NCBI GenBank assembly: GCA_023515745.1
Contig: JALECJ010000256.1
Span: 806,001 to 870,000, forward strand
Direction: 5' to 3'
Length of the DNA: 64,000 nt
Origin: Amoeboaphelidium protococcarum
Taxonomy: Eukaryota > Aphelidiomycota > Aphelidea
Below the pieces are notes generated by a model. It was not told the origin of the DNA, did not search any database, and saw only the letters and a list, made by a program, of their open reading frames with translations. Positions 50,780-62,616 of the stretch are shown piece after piece. Made by a program: the position numbers and the translations under genes. The stretch's first letter is position 1. Each line of letters begins with the position of its first letter.

Positions 50780-51682
50780 TCACTATAGTTGTTAAGCAAA
50801 CTCTTTACTCTTCCACGACTCTGGAATCTCGTCAACGATAGACTTCTTAGCACGAGATTACGATGGAGAACTAGATTCTCTGATATCAACCTTATATTCT
50901 TCGTCTCCAATTAGCTTACTAGCCGCAAGTATCCAATCGCATAAAGAATCTACCAGGAATGATTTATTCAGAGCATATTCGTCAAATTTGGAGCATTCCA
51001 GGCGCACAGTTTTCTACTTATCATCATATACAGCAATCATGCTCTATTCCAGCTCAAATTATGTCTTATCTGACGGCTTTTAGTTGTGCAAAGGATATAA
51101 AGTGCCATCCATGCGGTTGACATCGAATCTGAATGGATCATTATGATCCAATGACGCGTATATCGTATCAACAGGTAACAGACTACGCAGCACATTCATC
51201 GCCCTGACGCGTTAAGACTCTTCAATCTTTTGCACAGCGATAGACTTACCATCACTATTCATAAGCTAAGCTTTTTCAAAAAAGAATGTATCAACCACAT
51301 CCTGAAGATCCATCTCAACTGCGCACCTATTGTCCATAGCGAACGATCGACCTGCAAGATCTTTATTAGAGTCAACAGCTATTGAGCCATTGTTCAACAC
51401 ACCATTGTCTAGCTTCTCTTTCTGAAATACATGCGCGTTTTTCAAACAGTCAGATCCTGGATATATCTGCCCAAATCTGCTAAATCTAAATGGTTGAGGA
51501 GGTTGATCATTCAGTGCAACGTTCTATGACGCGTAAGGATTGTACTTGTGCAGAGATGGAAAGTCATTGATGATTCTCTCTTCCAGCAGCGATAACTGAG
51601 CTTTATTCATTCTCAGACTCTCGCTAAATATACATGGATTCTTCACCGAGAATCGCCTTAGATTTTACTATAATCGCAGCAT
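50780..51682 (-). CDS. Unidentified protein, probably mitochondrial, 300 aa
   Basis: Single frame ending TAG-TGA. The start MLRLQQNLRRFSVKNP is Arg-rich without acidic residues, like a mitochondrial presequence. The body has no repeats; blocks such as FRFSRFGQIYPGSDC and MNVLRSLLPVDTIYASLDHN suggest a folded domain I do not recognise. The 3' end converges on the preceding gene with 46 bases between stops. Confidence 0.7.
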
Positions 51683-51862
51683 TTTGATTGTAATAGTACT
51701 TTAAAAGTGGATAAAATTAATAAATAGTTTTGATCTCTCCTTGTTTTCGCTCTCGAAAAGTCCTTTCGCTTCATCAGCCGCTAGCAATTAGATCAACTCT
51801 AAAGTGGCAGCTATTGTTCATACTACATTCTGAATTACAAAATGCTTGGAACTTTATAAAAT

Positions 51863-52276
51863 ATGGCGCAATAAACACAGCTAAGATTGCCGGCAGATAG
51901 AGAAAGAAAAATATAAATGCTGCAAGGTTTGTATCCGTATAGAGTCAATGAAGAGGCCTTGGCATCTCAAGCGGATCTGAGCATAGTTGCAATGAGTCTG
52001 TCATTTGCAGCAAGTTACATGAAAATTGTTCCGATGTACTACTTCTCTCTGGTATTATGTCTGCTTTCGCTGGCCAACTTCACGTACACCTTCCCCAAGA
52101 GTAAGAATGTAAAATTGCAGCATAGCGGAAGGGAAGTTGTAATGGGAAGTGCTCTGGGACGCGACGACTCTAGATCGATATTCGAGTATTTGCAAGTAGC
52201 CGCGTGCATCTTTTATAACATCATGCAGCTGTACCTCCATTACAAGTTGGTGTCTCTAGAATAAGTGAAATTGTGA
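51863..52276 (+). CDS. Small two-span membrane protein
   Basis: 137 aa from ATG at 51863; an ATG at 51842 is also in frame. The first hydrophobic part, MKIVPMYYFSLVLCLLSLAN, is followed by basic residues (FPKSKN), and a second, FEYLQVAACIFYNIMQLYLH, sits near the end. The segment vaguely recalls the Asterix/PAT10 translocon subunit, but not strongly enough to name it. It converges on RPL30. Confidence 0.55.
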
Positions 52277-52404
52277 ATATACAAAATAAAACATTATTAA
52301 AAAAGTATGCCCGATATATGCCTGCATCTCAAATCAACTGAATCAGTCTAACCAAATTAACTTGAATAAAGATTATAATATATGTATTTTCAGACAGAAA
52401 TAAA

Positions 52405-52782
52405 TCATAATCCCTTTGGTGGAGCGACAGTCTGTGGCTTCTCTCCCTCTTCGCCGCCCTGGCTCTTCAACAGATCAGAGTCACCACCGTCAATGATGGA
52501 CAGAGTGCTGACGCGATAAAATCTACCACAAGCAGTTCCCAGATCAATATTGTTTCCTCCATAATGATGCACACCAGTCTTGGACAACATGGCGTAGTAC
52601 TCCAATTCTGATTTACGCAGAGCAGGGCAGTTGGAGCTGATCAAAATCAGACGCGCCTTACCCTGGCGAAGAGTCTTCAATGTAGACTTGTATCCAATGG
52701 AGAATTTACCACTCTTCATCACTAGAGCAAGGCGACTGTTGATGCCCTCTGAATTCTTCTTTACTTTTTTCTATGCAACCAT
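52405..52782 (-). CDS. RPL30: 60S ribosomal protein L30 (eL30)
   Basis: 125 aa, intronless. Start [20 protein letters not shown], with TAG at codon 4 in a variable position. The L7Ae-fold core is typical: [74 protein letters not shown]. In yeast eL30 binds and represses splicing of its own transcript; no intron is present here, so that control is absent in that form. Confidence 0.97.
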
Positions 52783-53215
52783 TTTATTTGTATATTTTTT
52801 AATTCCTCTTCAGTAATCCGAATTGAGATTGTGAGTAGTAATAATATAGGGTGGATTTCAGCGTAGGAAAGCGGAAAGTGATTTTGCTATTTCGGTTGAT
52901 CTAAGGTTCAGACGACAAAAATCCGAAAAGTCGCGTCTTCTGTCGCGCACTGATTGGCTCAAGAGGATCGTAGCGAGAGAAAAGACTAAAGTGAAAAAGA
53001 CGAGGAGACCATTACTGAGTTTCTGATACTTCTATCTCGCAGTTGTAAGAGAAAGAGGAGGCGAGAGAGAATCTTCGCGAGATTGACAAACCAAAGAAAA
53101 GACGAACGCGTTTGGCGATGCAGAACGAACTTTCTCTTGTACGTTAGCTTCCTATTTCTTAAATATTCCGTTTTTAATTTCACTGTGATTTGTTGTAAGA
53201 GATACCATTAAAAAG
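52783..53215. promoter_or_regulatory. Divergent promoter region between RPL30 and the PWWP gene
   Basis: 433 bases. The middle is GC-richer (about 52865-52985, with TCGCGTCTTCTGTCGCGCAC); the ends are AT-rich. No gene recognised. Confidence 0.45.
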
Positions 53216-54670
53216 ATGAATATTGAGTCTGAGTAATTAATCACAAGCGATTAGATGGTTGTTGATAGAGAGGAAAATGTTAGTGAACAATAGTTGTAAT
53301 AAAATGGAAATGAGAATGAAGAGATTTAGGAAGAGGAACGTGGCGAAGAGTAAGTTGACACTGTCAATGATAGTCAAGAAATTGATGAAGAGAAAATTGA
53401 GACAACTGGTCACAAATCCAAGCTGTAAATAAGTGCCGAGAGTGATGAAATAAAGCAGGGAACTGTGTGTTGGTTCAAGATGCGCGGATTTCCGCATTGG
53501 CCAGCTTTGATTCTTAGTCACGATAACCTACCACCTCAGCTCAGACTGATTCCTAAAGCCAAGATTGCTGCCAACTCTTATCCTGTCATATTTTATGGTA
53601 CTAGAGAAGTCGCGTTTGCATAAAAGTAGGATATTATTGTGCCATACTTAGGCAAGAATTATGAGCAGTTTAGTAAAAAGGCCACCGCTGGTAAAGGTCA
53701 TAAGTAGTTGGCTCTTGCCATTGCGGAGGCCATGACACCAGAGTTGTTGGATTTTGATTACTCATCTGCACCGGTTATTGAAGAAGAAGAAGAAGAGATT
53801 TTGGATCAACAAGATTAGGATGACGAAGATGATAGCGATGTGGATGGGAAGTAGAAAGTTGTCCAGAGTAAGAAGAAGACAAAGAGAAGGTAGAGTGAAG
53901 CTGATGCTACTTCGACTAAATCTACCACTAAGCGAAAGCGAAAGATTGTGGATGATGACTAGGATGATTCCGCTGTAAAATAGAACAAACGCAATAAGAG
54001 GCACACCATAGCGAATGGTAGTGGAAAGGTGTAAGATTAACGCGTAAGTGTGGAGCCTATTGTCAAGCGAAATCCTGCAGAGAGACTGCTGGCACTTCGT
54101 CATCGCTTGCAAAAGATCTTTCTCTCACCAGAAGGTCCGCTGGTGAATGAATTCCATCGCGTTGACTCTCTGCTTACTGAACTTGAGAGCTTCGATTTGA
54201 CTTTTGACATGTTGAAAGAGAGTAAGATTGGCAAGGTGTTGAAGAGAATCTCCACCCTTCAGTTTACATCCTAATCTGAAGAGCCGCATAATGTCTTGGC
54301 GAGATCGAATGCTCTGATGGATAAGTGGAAGTCAATGCTCATGGCTGATAATCAGACTCCGATCAGGGAAGACTCTGTGGATAAAGTGCCCGAATCTACT
54401 CCTGCGCCTCCGGAAGTTGCAGCAGAATGTAAAGATAATGAAGTGTAGAATGTTGTAGGGAATGAGTCTATGCGGTCCGCGGAAGGTCCTCAAGATGAAG
54501 CCGTTAGCACCAGAGAAGAGTCAAAGCATTCTGAGGAAGAGGCTGAGAAGAATGTAAGTACTGCTGATGTTGTTGAGTAGAAGTCTGTGGATGATTCTGC
54601 AAAGAGTGTTGATAGTTTTGCTGTATCTGCATTGTAATAGTAGGTGGAAACTGCTGATTAGGAAGCTTGA
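53216..54670 (+). CDS. PWWP-domain protein with LEDGF/HDGF-like IBD
   Basis: 484 aa, intronless, full of TAA/TAG Gln codons. After an acidic N-terminus, the PWWP domain starts CWFKMRGFPHWPALILSH and continues YPVIFYGTREVAFA and IVPYLGKNYEQFSKK; PHWP is the PWWP motif. A basic/acidic linker with KRKRKIV follows. The second helical domain, LALRHRLQKIFLSPEGPL then RVDSLLTELESFDLTFDML and VLKRISTLQ, resembles the integrase-binding/TFIIS-N domain of LEDGF and HRP2. PWWP reads H3K36 methylation, so a role tethering factors to transcribed chromatin is inferred. Confidence 0.85.
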
Positions 54671-54859
54671 GATTCGTGTAATATTGACTTATGTGGTTGA
54701 TTGGAAATTGATTGTACTGTAATAATTACTGAAATCAGTGTGAATAAGTAATGCATTAGTAGGGAAAGCAAAGTGTATAGTCATTTGAAAAAATTTATCA
54801 ATTAAACATCATACAAGTTTCAAAGTCTTAATATTATCATCTCTCCATCATCGCAGTTA

Positions 54860-55438
54860 TCATAGTATTATGCTAATCACGTTAAAAGGACATGGTGCTT
54901 GAGTGTTACCGGTTATCTAGTTAATCTTGAAAGGACCGATCATGAACGCTTTGACTGACACATCAATGGTGTAATAAACATTGAGCTTACCACTACCAAG
55001 AAGGCCACACTCTTGCTTGATATAGCTGCTGACACTCTTGCCATTGTCAGTGCTGCTGTCCCATTCGCCATTGATAACAGTAGTCAGATTAACTGCCACT
55101 CCATCGCGCGGCATATTAAAGTCATTATTTACTCCTTTACCGAAAAAGTAAGTCTGATTCAAGTAAGTATTAACGACAGCCTCGCTGATCAGAATATCAA
55201 ACATGTTATTGTTAACAATCTGCGTAGTAATCTTGTACTGTGCTTAGAACTGTGTGCCAGACACGGAAGCATTATTAGTAGAGTCCATAGATTGGATAGT
55301 GGTGGATGGCATTTAGAATCTGGTTCCAATGATAGCCGCAGCGATACCGATGCCGATGATAAGCAGCACGAATAAACAACACACAGATAAGCAGACAGTT
55401 CGCTTCCAACTTGATTTACCTTCTCCTCCAGCGCCCAT
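54860..55438 (-). CDS. LEA2-like single-pass membrane protein
   Basis: 192 aa. Starts MGAGGEGKSSWKRTVC, then a single span VCCLFVLLIIGIGIAAAIIG, then a beta-rich extracytosolic part (ITTQIVNNNMFDILISEAVV; VAVNLTTVINGEWDSS; VDVSVKAFMIGPFKIN). This is the layout of LEA14/LEA2-like domains in plant NDR1-type and fungal membrane proteins. The MG start could be N-myristoylated. Function unknown. The fold assignment is from composition and strand pattern only. Confidence 0.7.
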
Positions 55439-55715
55439 ATTTTGCAGTATTTAAAGTTTATACAAGGACTTTAATCGGGGAAATATAAACTTTGTTCAAT
55501 CTATGGAAGGATGAGAAAGACCTATGCAAAGTAGGTAGGTAACCTTGCTTGCAGTTATGTTGTGATGGTAAACAATCGAGTGCTTATCTGCTTGGCAATG
55601 CCATGGCGACGCGTCTGAAACAACACAAATGTTTGCGGAAACGATTGATGAGAGAACCTGAACTTAACGTGAATGACGCATCAAACAAAATCGTGATATA
55701 AAAGCATTAGCATCA
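55439..55715. other. Intergenic between the LEA2-like gene and RELCH
   Basis: 277 bases on the side of the LEA2-like start, presumably its promoter. One ACGCGT hexamer near 55609. No other structure recognised. Confidence 0.35.
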
Positions 55716-58700
55716 TCATTTATTTAAAGACTGCAGACTTAACGCTTTCGACTCATTGTCGCCTTGTACTTCAGATACCACGCTGGGCACTCTGGGAGGA
55801 GCTTCTACAACGTGCTCCTTCGACAGTTCTGAATCGGCGCGCATTCGACTAAGCTCTGCTGCAGCTTGCAAAAGTGGACTTGATATATGCGCAGAAGTTG
55901 ACATATTCATCAAATCTGCCTCATCAATATCAAACAAATTCTTGGTCTTGGATCTATTTCGATTGATAACTGGTATCAGCGAATCTTTGTTGGAAGGCTC
56001 TTTTGGCTTAATGACTGCATCAGAGTTGTCAGAGTTTAGCTATTGTTGAACCTGTGGCATAAGTAAAGGGTCTTTGAAAGCAACATGGGGCTAATCTTTT
56101 ACTTCCTAAGAATCCAAAACGCGTACGTTCTCAGCAATTTATGTCAATTTATCCTCAACTTTAACCTGAGTAGTTTACACAGATCCAGACGTTTAATGAG
56201 CTTACTGAGGAGTAGACCCACTATCAAGCGGCAACTCAGGCAATTACTTGCTTTAATTGTTTTCATTAGATTTCTAATCTACTTGCTATTACTATTACTA
56301 CTACTGAGGAGGTGCAACTGGAATTGATGGAGGAGCAGCAGCTGCAACTGTCAGCTTGTCAGAGAACTTTGAGAACAACTTACTAGTAAAGAAAGCTGCG
56401 CCCAACTTGCGGCTGACACTATCTGACTCTGCATTTCCAGTAGTTTATTTTGCTGTACTAGGAGAGACACTCTTTGGTGTGGATGCAGACAGTAGAGTTT
56501 AAAAGTTTACTCCAGTTACAGCCTTAGAAGTTGGCGTCTCTACAGTATCGAGACGCAAAAGATTGGCCAACAGGCTTTATGAAGGTTTCAGCACAGCTTT
56601 AGCTTTATCTTTCCCCGCAATGCTTAAATTGAGATTATCTACAGGCGACTCTTGACTTGGTGTCACCATTCGCGAAAACTCAGAGATTAACTTTTAAACC
56701 CAAATTAACAGATTTATATCAGCACCTCTGGAAGACTCATCCTAAACCTAAGACTGTTATTGCATAGCGTTAGGCTTTTCTTCACCCATAACAACTTGAA
56801 GATGCTGCATAATTGCACTCAAAGACGGCAAAATGTAAGTCTAAATCTACTATTCTCTTGCTTATACATTAGTCAATCCTTGATAAATCTATAAGACAGA
56901 CTAAATCAACTTCAATGTCCAATCTCTATCCTCAGCAGTTGAAGTCTTTCTTTACTTGAGTTCATTCGCGCACCATCGTGCCATAGCTGGAAGTATAAAG
57001 TTGTCTCTGAAAGATTCATCCACGTACAAAACAGTGAGTGCAATAGCCTTCAGCGTCTCAAGCTAAATGAGTGGCACAGAGTCAAATAAGAAATTAGCGA
57101 TCTGAATCTCAAGTCTCTCCAACAGCTCTGTATTCCTACCAGCAATTTCCAACAAGGTGGTGATGGTGGATATGGCTGAAATTCGAACTTTTCGGTCGGC
57201 ATCATTGATCAACTGTAACAGCACAGGTACCAGCTTACTCAAAAGCAACTCCTGTGATAAATGAGGAACTATTGTGGAGAGAAGGGGGCTTATCTACAAT
57301 TTGACGTCAGTATTATCAGTATCCGCAAGCTTCGAGCAAACATCAAGAGAAGGCTCTACGAATGATTTGTCAGACTGCAAAAGGTTAGATACGGCTTGCC
57401 GTAAAATACAAAGTTTAGAAGTCTAAAGAGCCTATGAACTGGACCAGAGACATAGCAATCTTTCCAGCTACTCAGCATAAATCTTGACTGGCTACCTCAA
57501 AGCTGGAATATATCCACAAAACAACGGGATGATACGATTCTCTGTGCGAAATGTCACCAGCTTCACGTCCACAATATCTACAAAGTAAGTCTTCACGTAG
57601 TAATCTGTGACAACGTGTCCAAATTCAGAACAAAACCGCAACAAAACTCGCGAAAATTCACTAGCCGCAACAACGTTATTAGGATTGCACTTGCTCAACA
57701 ACTATATCAATAGAGTGACAAACGATTGAGTACAAAACACCATCGCAGGCCAAACAATACCTTCAGCATTTACAAGACTTGTATTAAACTTAACAGAGAG
57801 AGCTTTAAAATCAATGTCCTGGCCTATACCATCATCAGCGTCTCTATCCTTTAAACTTACACCATCTTCAGCCCAAGGAGATGACGCAAGCATTGTTTTG
57901 TGCATATCAGGTATCGCTTTTTGCAATAACTTTGCGTAGCGAGATATCTTATATTAGGAAGCAGGATCTAACACTGCATCAATATTCTCACCAAAATACG
58001 CCTCAATAGACTATGATATCTGCTAAACACAATCAAAAAGCTGCTGTCCGCCATGTTATTTAAGCAATTGGCAGTGACTTAAAAATTCAAAAAGCACACC
58101 ACAGAACACCTCGTTAGTGATACTGACAACATCCAAGCTGACACTGTCCAGAGCCTTTTCCAAAAATGGATAAAGCAGAGATACTATAGGATTGCAATCA
58201 TGCGAGGACACTTCATCACGCATCGCACCATCCAAAACTGCCGCCAAACTTTTAACAGCATGAAACTGAAGAAGAGAACTGTCTTACTCGTCCATACAAG
58301 CACAGAGAAATCGAGCAGAATCAATGAGACTGTCCTTACGCTCTAAATAGGGAGCCAACGCGCCACATATCTCAGTTGCCAGCACTTTGCGCTCAATAAA
58401 CTTGGTACCGGCAAGTTCAATCACACAATTCTGTACCACCTTGTCAGCCATAGCATGTCCAGATGAGCCAAGAATATGGGTCAATTTAACAAATCCTTGA
58501 CACACCACGGTTCTTTACCGCTCATCCGGCTTTCTTATCAAAGTCAACAGCGTCTTGATTAACTTATCTTGATCCTACTCATTAGGACAAACAGAAAGTA
58601 CCAGAAACAATAATTCCATCAACTATTCTCTCTTAGTCAGTAGAGTATTGGCCACAATTTCACCCAAATTGTCAGTAAGTGCATGTACCAAAGATCTTGA

Positions 58701-60095
58701 ACCAAAAACTGTAGTGGCTTGATTAGTAGCTGCAGATTAAGTGTGCAGCTCATAAAATCGGTGCAACAATTGGCTGTACGTAGATTTAATCACCTAGTCT
58801 TCTTTGCTGCTAACTATTTGTACAGGCAAAGATAACGCTAGTTTGTTATCACGAGCTATCAGAGACTATGCATCAGTCGACGGAGCTCTATTATCCTGCC
58901 TACGGTTAAATTGCGCAGGTTAGCTAATTTGACCATAAATTTGCACATCTGCCAAATCCCTTCTTATAGTCTCAGAGATTGAAACAACAGACGATTTACT
59001 ATCGGACCGAACTCGACTTCTAGCAAGATTCACTGGTGTTGAGGAATCGGGGATTGTACCAGCGAAGCTACTGGAGAAGTGCTCTTCATTACCGCCATAT
59101 ACAGACAGAGCTATGGGAGTTGATGACTTTGCCAAAGAGTTGAGCCAAGCGTTAAAAACTTCATTCAACGACGGAATTTACTCAAAGGCTTTATACAAGG
59201 AATCATCGTAATGACCAGGTCCAAAGTCTTCAATTTCCTCAAGGAACGTTGCAGATGTCATTTTCCAGCCATTCTTTACCAGGAATTGGTTGACCATGTA
59301 ATTCAGTAATCTTCTTTACAATCTAGAACTGAGAATTGGCTATCTCTACGGAGTTTGAGATGCCGATGGCGCAGATGCTGCATATTAAGTTTAACTGTTC
59401 AACCCAGCAATATCCTACTTGATCAGATTGACATCTTTCCCGGAAGATGCTTACACAGACTACATAGATTGTTACAAAGCTTCCAACTTCTTTCTCAAAT
59501 TATCATTCTCAGTCCTCAGAGACGCAAGATCAGACTCCAGTGATGCCACATAATCATTATTGAACGGCGGGAGTTCAGACATCGACACACTTTCACTCTG
59601 TTTAGACTTGCTATCCTCCAACGAAGATAAGGTGTCGACATCATTACCAGTGAGATCACTCGCAAAACGTCCATGGCCAACAGATCTGGCGGACATATCA
59701 CTAGCATTTCTAGGATGGCCGCGATAACGTCCCATTGAACCAACCTCAAAATTGCGATGATTGGCAAAATACTCTTTATACTATCTGATATGCACACCAT
59801 CTTCTGAGAGCTCAGTAAAGAATTCAAGTGCGCTCAAAAGATAATCTTTAGATATAAGATACTGCAAAATGTTGGAACTTATGGTCAAAGTGTTCAAATC
59901 AACCTCCATTGGATAGTCCTACTGATGATGATCCAAGATGTAGTTACTGTTATTGAGAGGCTGTGTCTTGAATACCAATTCTGACTGACCAAACTCGACG
60001 CCTTCTTGCTCTTAATCTGGCCCCACCAAATTGTCATTACTCTTTATAGCTTTAAGAGAACTTCTAGAGCCACCTTACAACGTTGATATATCCAT
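55716..60095 (-). CDS. RELCH: RELCH: LisH / coiled-coil / HEAT-repeat protein
   Basis: One uninterrupted frame of 1459 aa. The LisH-like N-terminus (YLISKDYLLSALEFFTELSE, then YKEYFANHRNFE) matches the RELCH/KIAA1468 pattern of LisH followed by FSNPGNFE. A coiled coil lies at YVASLESDLASLRTENDNLR. HEAT repeats fill the middle (GLIFLTHILGSSGHAMADKV region; VPVLLQLINDADRKVRISAI). The last 500 residues are disordered, with many TAA/TAG Gln codons and SPSTA-type phosphosites. In animals RELCH links Rab11 endosomes with OSBP and moves cholesterol to the trans-Golgi. Confidence 0.82.
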
Positions 60096-60294
60096 TGTTT
60101 CAATTTTTGAAGATGTAATGCAGAAACGGTTTCACAAAACTCGATAAGAAAACGGAAAGTTGCAGGCAATTGAAACACTCCAAATCAAGAAAGACGAAAC
60201 AATTTTGGAGAGGTGATCGAACGATATGATCACATTGTGGAAAGAAATACAAAAGATAATAAATTCATACACGGTAGAAGATTTACTCGGAGAA
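60096..60294. other. Short gap between UPF3 stop and RELCH start
   Basis: 199 bases; no gene or repeat recognised. Contains the RELCH promoter by position. Confidence 0.35.
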
Positions 60295-61338
60295 TCATGT
60301 CTATTCACTTGGACCGTCAGACTTTGGCCCACCGCCTCTTCCTCTGCCTCTACCCCTCCCTCTTTAAGACTTATTACGTGGATGGTTATGCTACGTGTCT
60401 GAAGTTTCCTAACTTTTATTATTACTAGTGTCTTGTCGTTTCTACTATTTCTGCTACTGTTGCTGCTATTATTTCAGAGTATTTTCTAAAGAGTTTGGTA
60501 TAGATTAAACACCATCCATATTGCCGCCAACATTAGCGCCACCACGTCCTTTGCCACGACCGCGATTTTAACGTTTCTCACTCGGAATCTGCAAAACCGA
60601 TCCTCTTGCCGGTTGAGAGCCTGATGTAACTGGAGGCGATTTTTAGTTATTTTCGCTCTGAGACTACTTCTACGTATCTTTAGTCTACTTGGAATTCTAA
60701 GATCCTTACTTTAGACTCTTCTGCTTATTAATACTATCCTTGGTAGCACCAGATTTCTTCTTCTTATCCTTCTTCCTACTCTTCTTAGATTACTTTGACG
60801 ATATTCTCTAAGTGATAAACTGCAGTAGGGGCGTCTTTACGGGTAGTTTCTCTTCATTAACAGGTTCAGTCTTCTTGTCGGCAATTTCTGTAGATATACC
60901 AGCATATAGAGGGGAGACACCTTAACTGAGATCTTTGAGATTAAGAATGAATTTCATATAATCCGGCATAGATTCAGAGGCATGCTTTTCAAACTCGCCT
61001 GCAGACATGATCTTATTAGCATCATCTACGACTTGATCACCCAGTGGAACATCTTAACACGGCGCATATTCAACTACAGCAACGTGAACTTAACCTTATT
61101 TATTTCTAAACTGCCAGCCATTGAAAACACGCGAGAACTCTATCACAGATTGGGAATCAACAAAATTCAAGTATGCCCTGCTATGCTAATTGACACCTTC
61201 ACTCACCAATGAGCCAGGACAATAACGGAAATAATTTACTCTAGACATCCATTATTATATGGTTGTTTTAAATGCAGACTCGGGTAAATTAGGCGGAAGC
61301 CTTCTCACTACAATCTTACTCTTGAATTCAGTCGTCAT
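60295..61338 (-). CDS. UPF3: Nonsense-mediated decay factor UPF3
   Basis: 347 aa, intronless. The RRM-like UPF3 domain begins KIVVRRLPPNLPESAFKTTI and continues YFRYCPGSLV, RAYLNFVDSQSVIEFSRVF and VHVAVVEYAPCQDVP, the order typical of UPF3. A basic, Gln-rich linker (SKKSRKKDKKKKS) follows, then an RGRGKGRGG and QRGRGRGRGRGGG tail suited to RNA binding. UPF3 links UPF2/UPF1 to exon junctions or terminating ribosomes. In this genome only UGA terminates, so NMD must judge UGA context alone. Confidence 0.9.
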
Positions 61339-61569
61339 TTGCTATTTCGCGTTCTTACAAACGTCTTCAAGAAAAATCGTGTCTTTAATGAGCCTCGCTC
61401 GATCGGATAAGAACATTTAAGGACAATCTTTGTTTAAAGGAAGGCTAATTGATGCCTGCCTGATAAGAGAATAAAAAAAACTGAATTAAAAGTATGGCGC
61501 CTCTGGAACAAATTGTTATTCATTCATATTATTATTTTCATTAGTCAAAAATATTATTCTCATCATCAA

Positions 61570-62178
61570 TCAGTCGGATTTGCGATAAGTATCAACTTCA
61601 TTGTTGGCAAATGCACAGCCAACCTTGTTCACGAGAGTTGCCCAGTTTTCATCAAGGCGAACCTCACAAACTTCCTATTCCGTAGTAGGAGGCGCAGGAG
61701 CGGAAGAGTTGTTGGATTCACTGGCTTTGTTCAGAGCATTCTAGATTCTCTCTAGCTACTCTGGCATGATCACCATACGGTCATATCTGGTCAGAGTGAA
61801 TGGCTCAGACGCGTTGGTAGAGAATCCAATTTTATACGCCATATCCTTGAACTCAGCATAAACATTAGTGACCTCAGATCGCTCCTGCCAGATAGTACCA
61901 GCAGTGGCTATGCCATCACAGGTCATCGGCATATTAGCATACTTCTTCGGATAGTGGATCAGATTGCCTTCATGATCAACTGATACACCATCAGTGCGGA
62001 AGATTTGCAACAGCGAAAACTATGGAGCAATAGTTTGCGTGGTCAGCTCCTCACCAATGCCAGGAGAATGGCCCAAAAGAGTAGGATTATCGCCAGGCTG
62101 CTGATCCAAAGGCTAGTAAACAGGAACAGCGCGCGACAAGGCAGCGATCAAGATTGACACAATTACAGATTTCATCAT
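61570..62178 (-). CDS. Secreted protein of unknown function, 202 aa
   Basis: Signal peptide MMKSVIVSILIAALSRA, then a mature part with four cysteines, two of them near the end (CEVRLDENWATLVNKVGC). Possible N-glycosylation sites include NAS and NNSS. Repeating blocks are not seen, and no family is recognised. It lies in tandem with another secreted protein gene upstream; both may be wall- or surface-related, which is inference from location only. Confidence 0.75.
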
Positions 62179-62616
62179 TGCTTAGTTTATTAGATTCTAT
62201 TATACTTTATATATACTTTATTCAATCGATTAGATTTGTATAACAAAGAGGAAAAGAAGAGATTGTAAACCACGGTGAACTTAATAACGGTCATACGCCA
62301 ATGCAGCTGTAACGTTACACGAGCAGTCACTGTTACGCGTCACCTTGTGATTTAATGTTACACAAATTTAGTTGCGAATAGTATCGCGGTAAAAGATCGA
62401 TGCATTAGAAATCATTCAGATAGCTATTAATGATACTCAAAAGCAGCATACTCAAATCTAAAATCTGTAATCAGTTAAATTCCTCCCTTTAAAATCAAAA
62501 GTGCAGTAAAACACTATTGAAGATCGCGGATGTAAAATAGAAGCGCTATCTAAAGAACGCAAAAAATCTGTACCATTCAAAGTACTCAATATATTCATCA
62601 TTCATTTGCTTAATCA
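62179..62616. promoter_or_regulatory. Intergenic between two secreted-protein genes
   Basis: 438 bases. The 62285-62355 part has recurring GTTAC/GTAAC elements (ACGTTACAC, TGTTACGCG, TGTTACAC). No reading frame supported. Confidence 0.4.
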
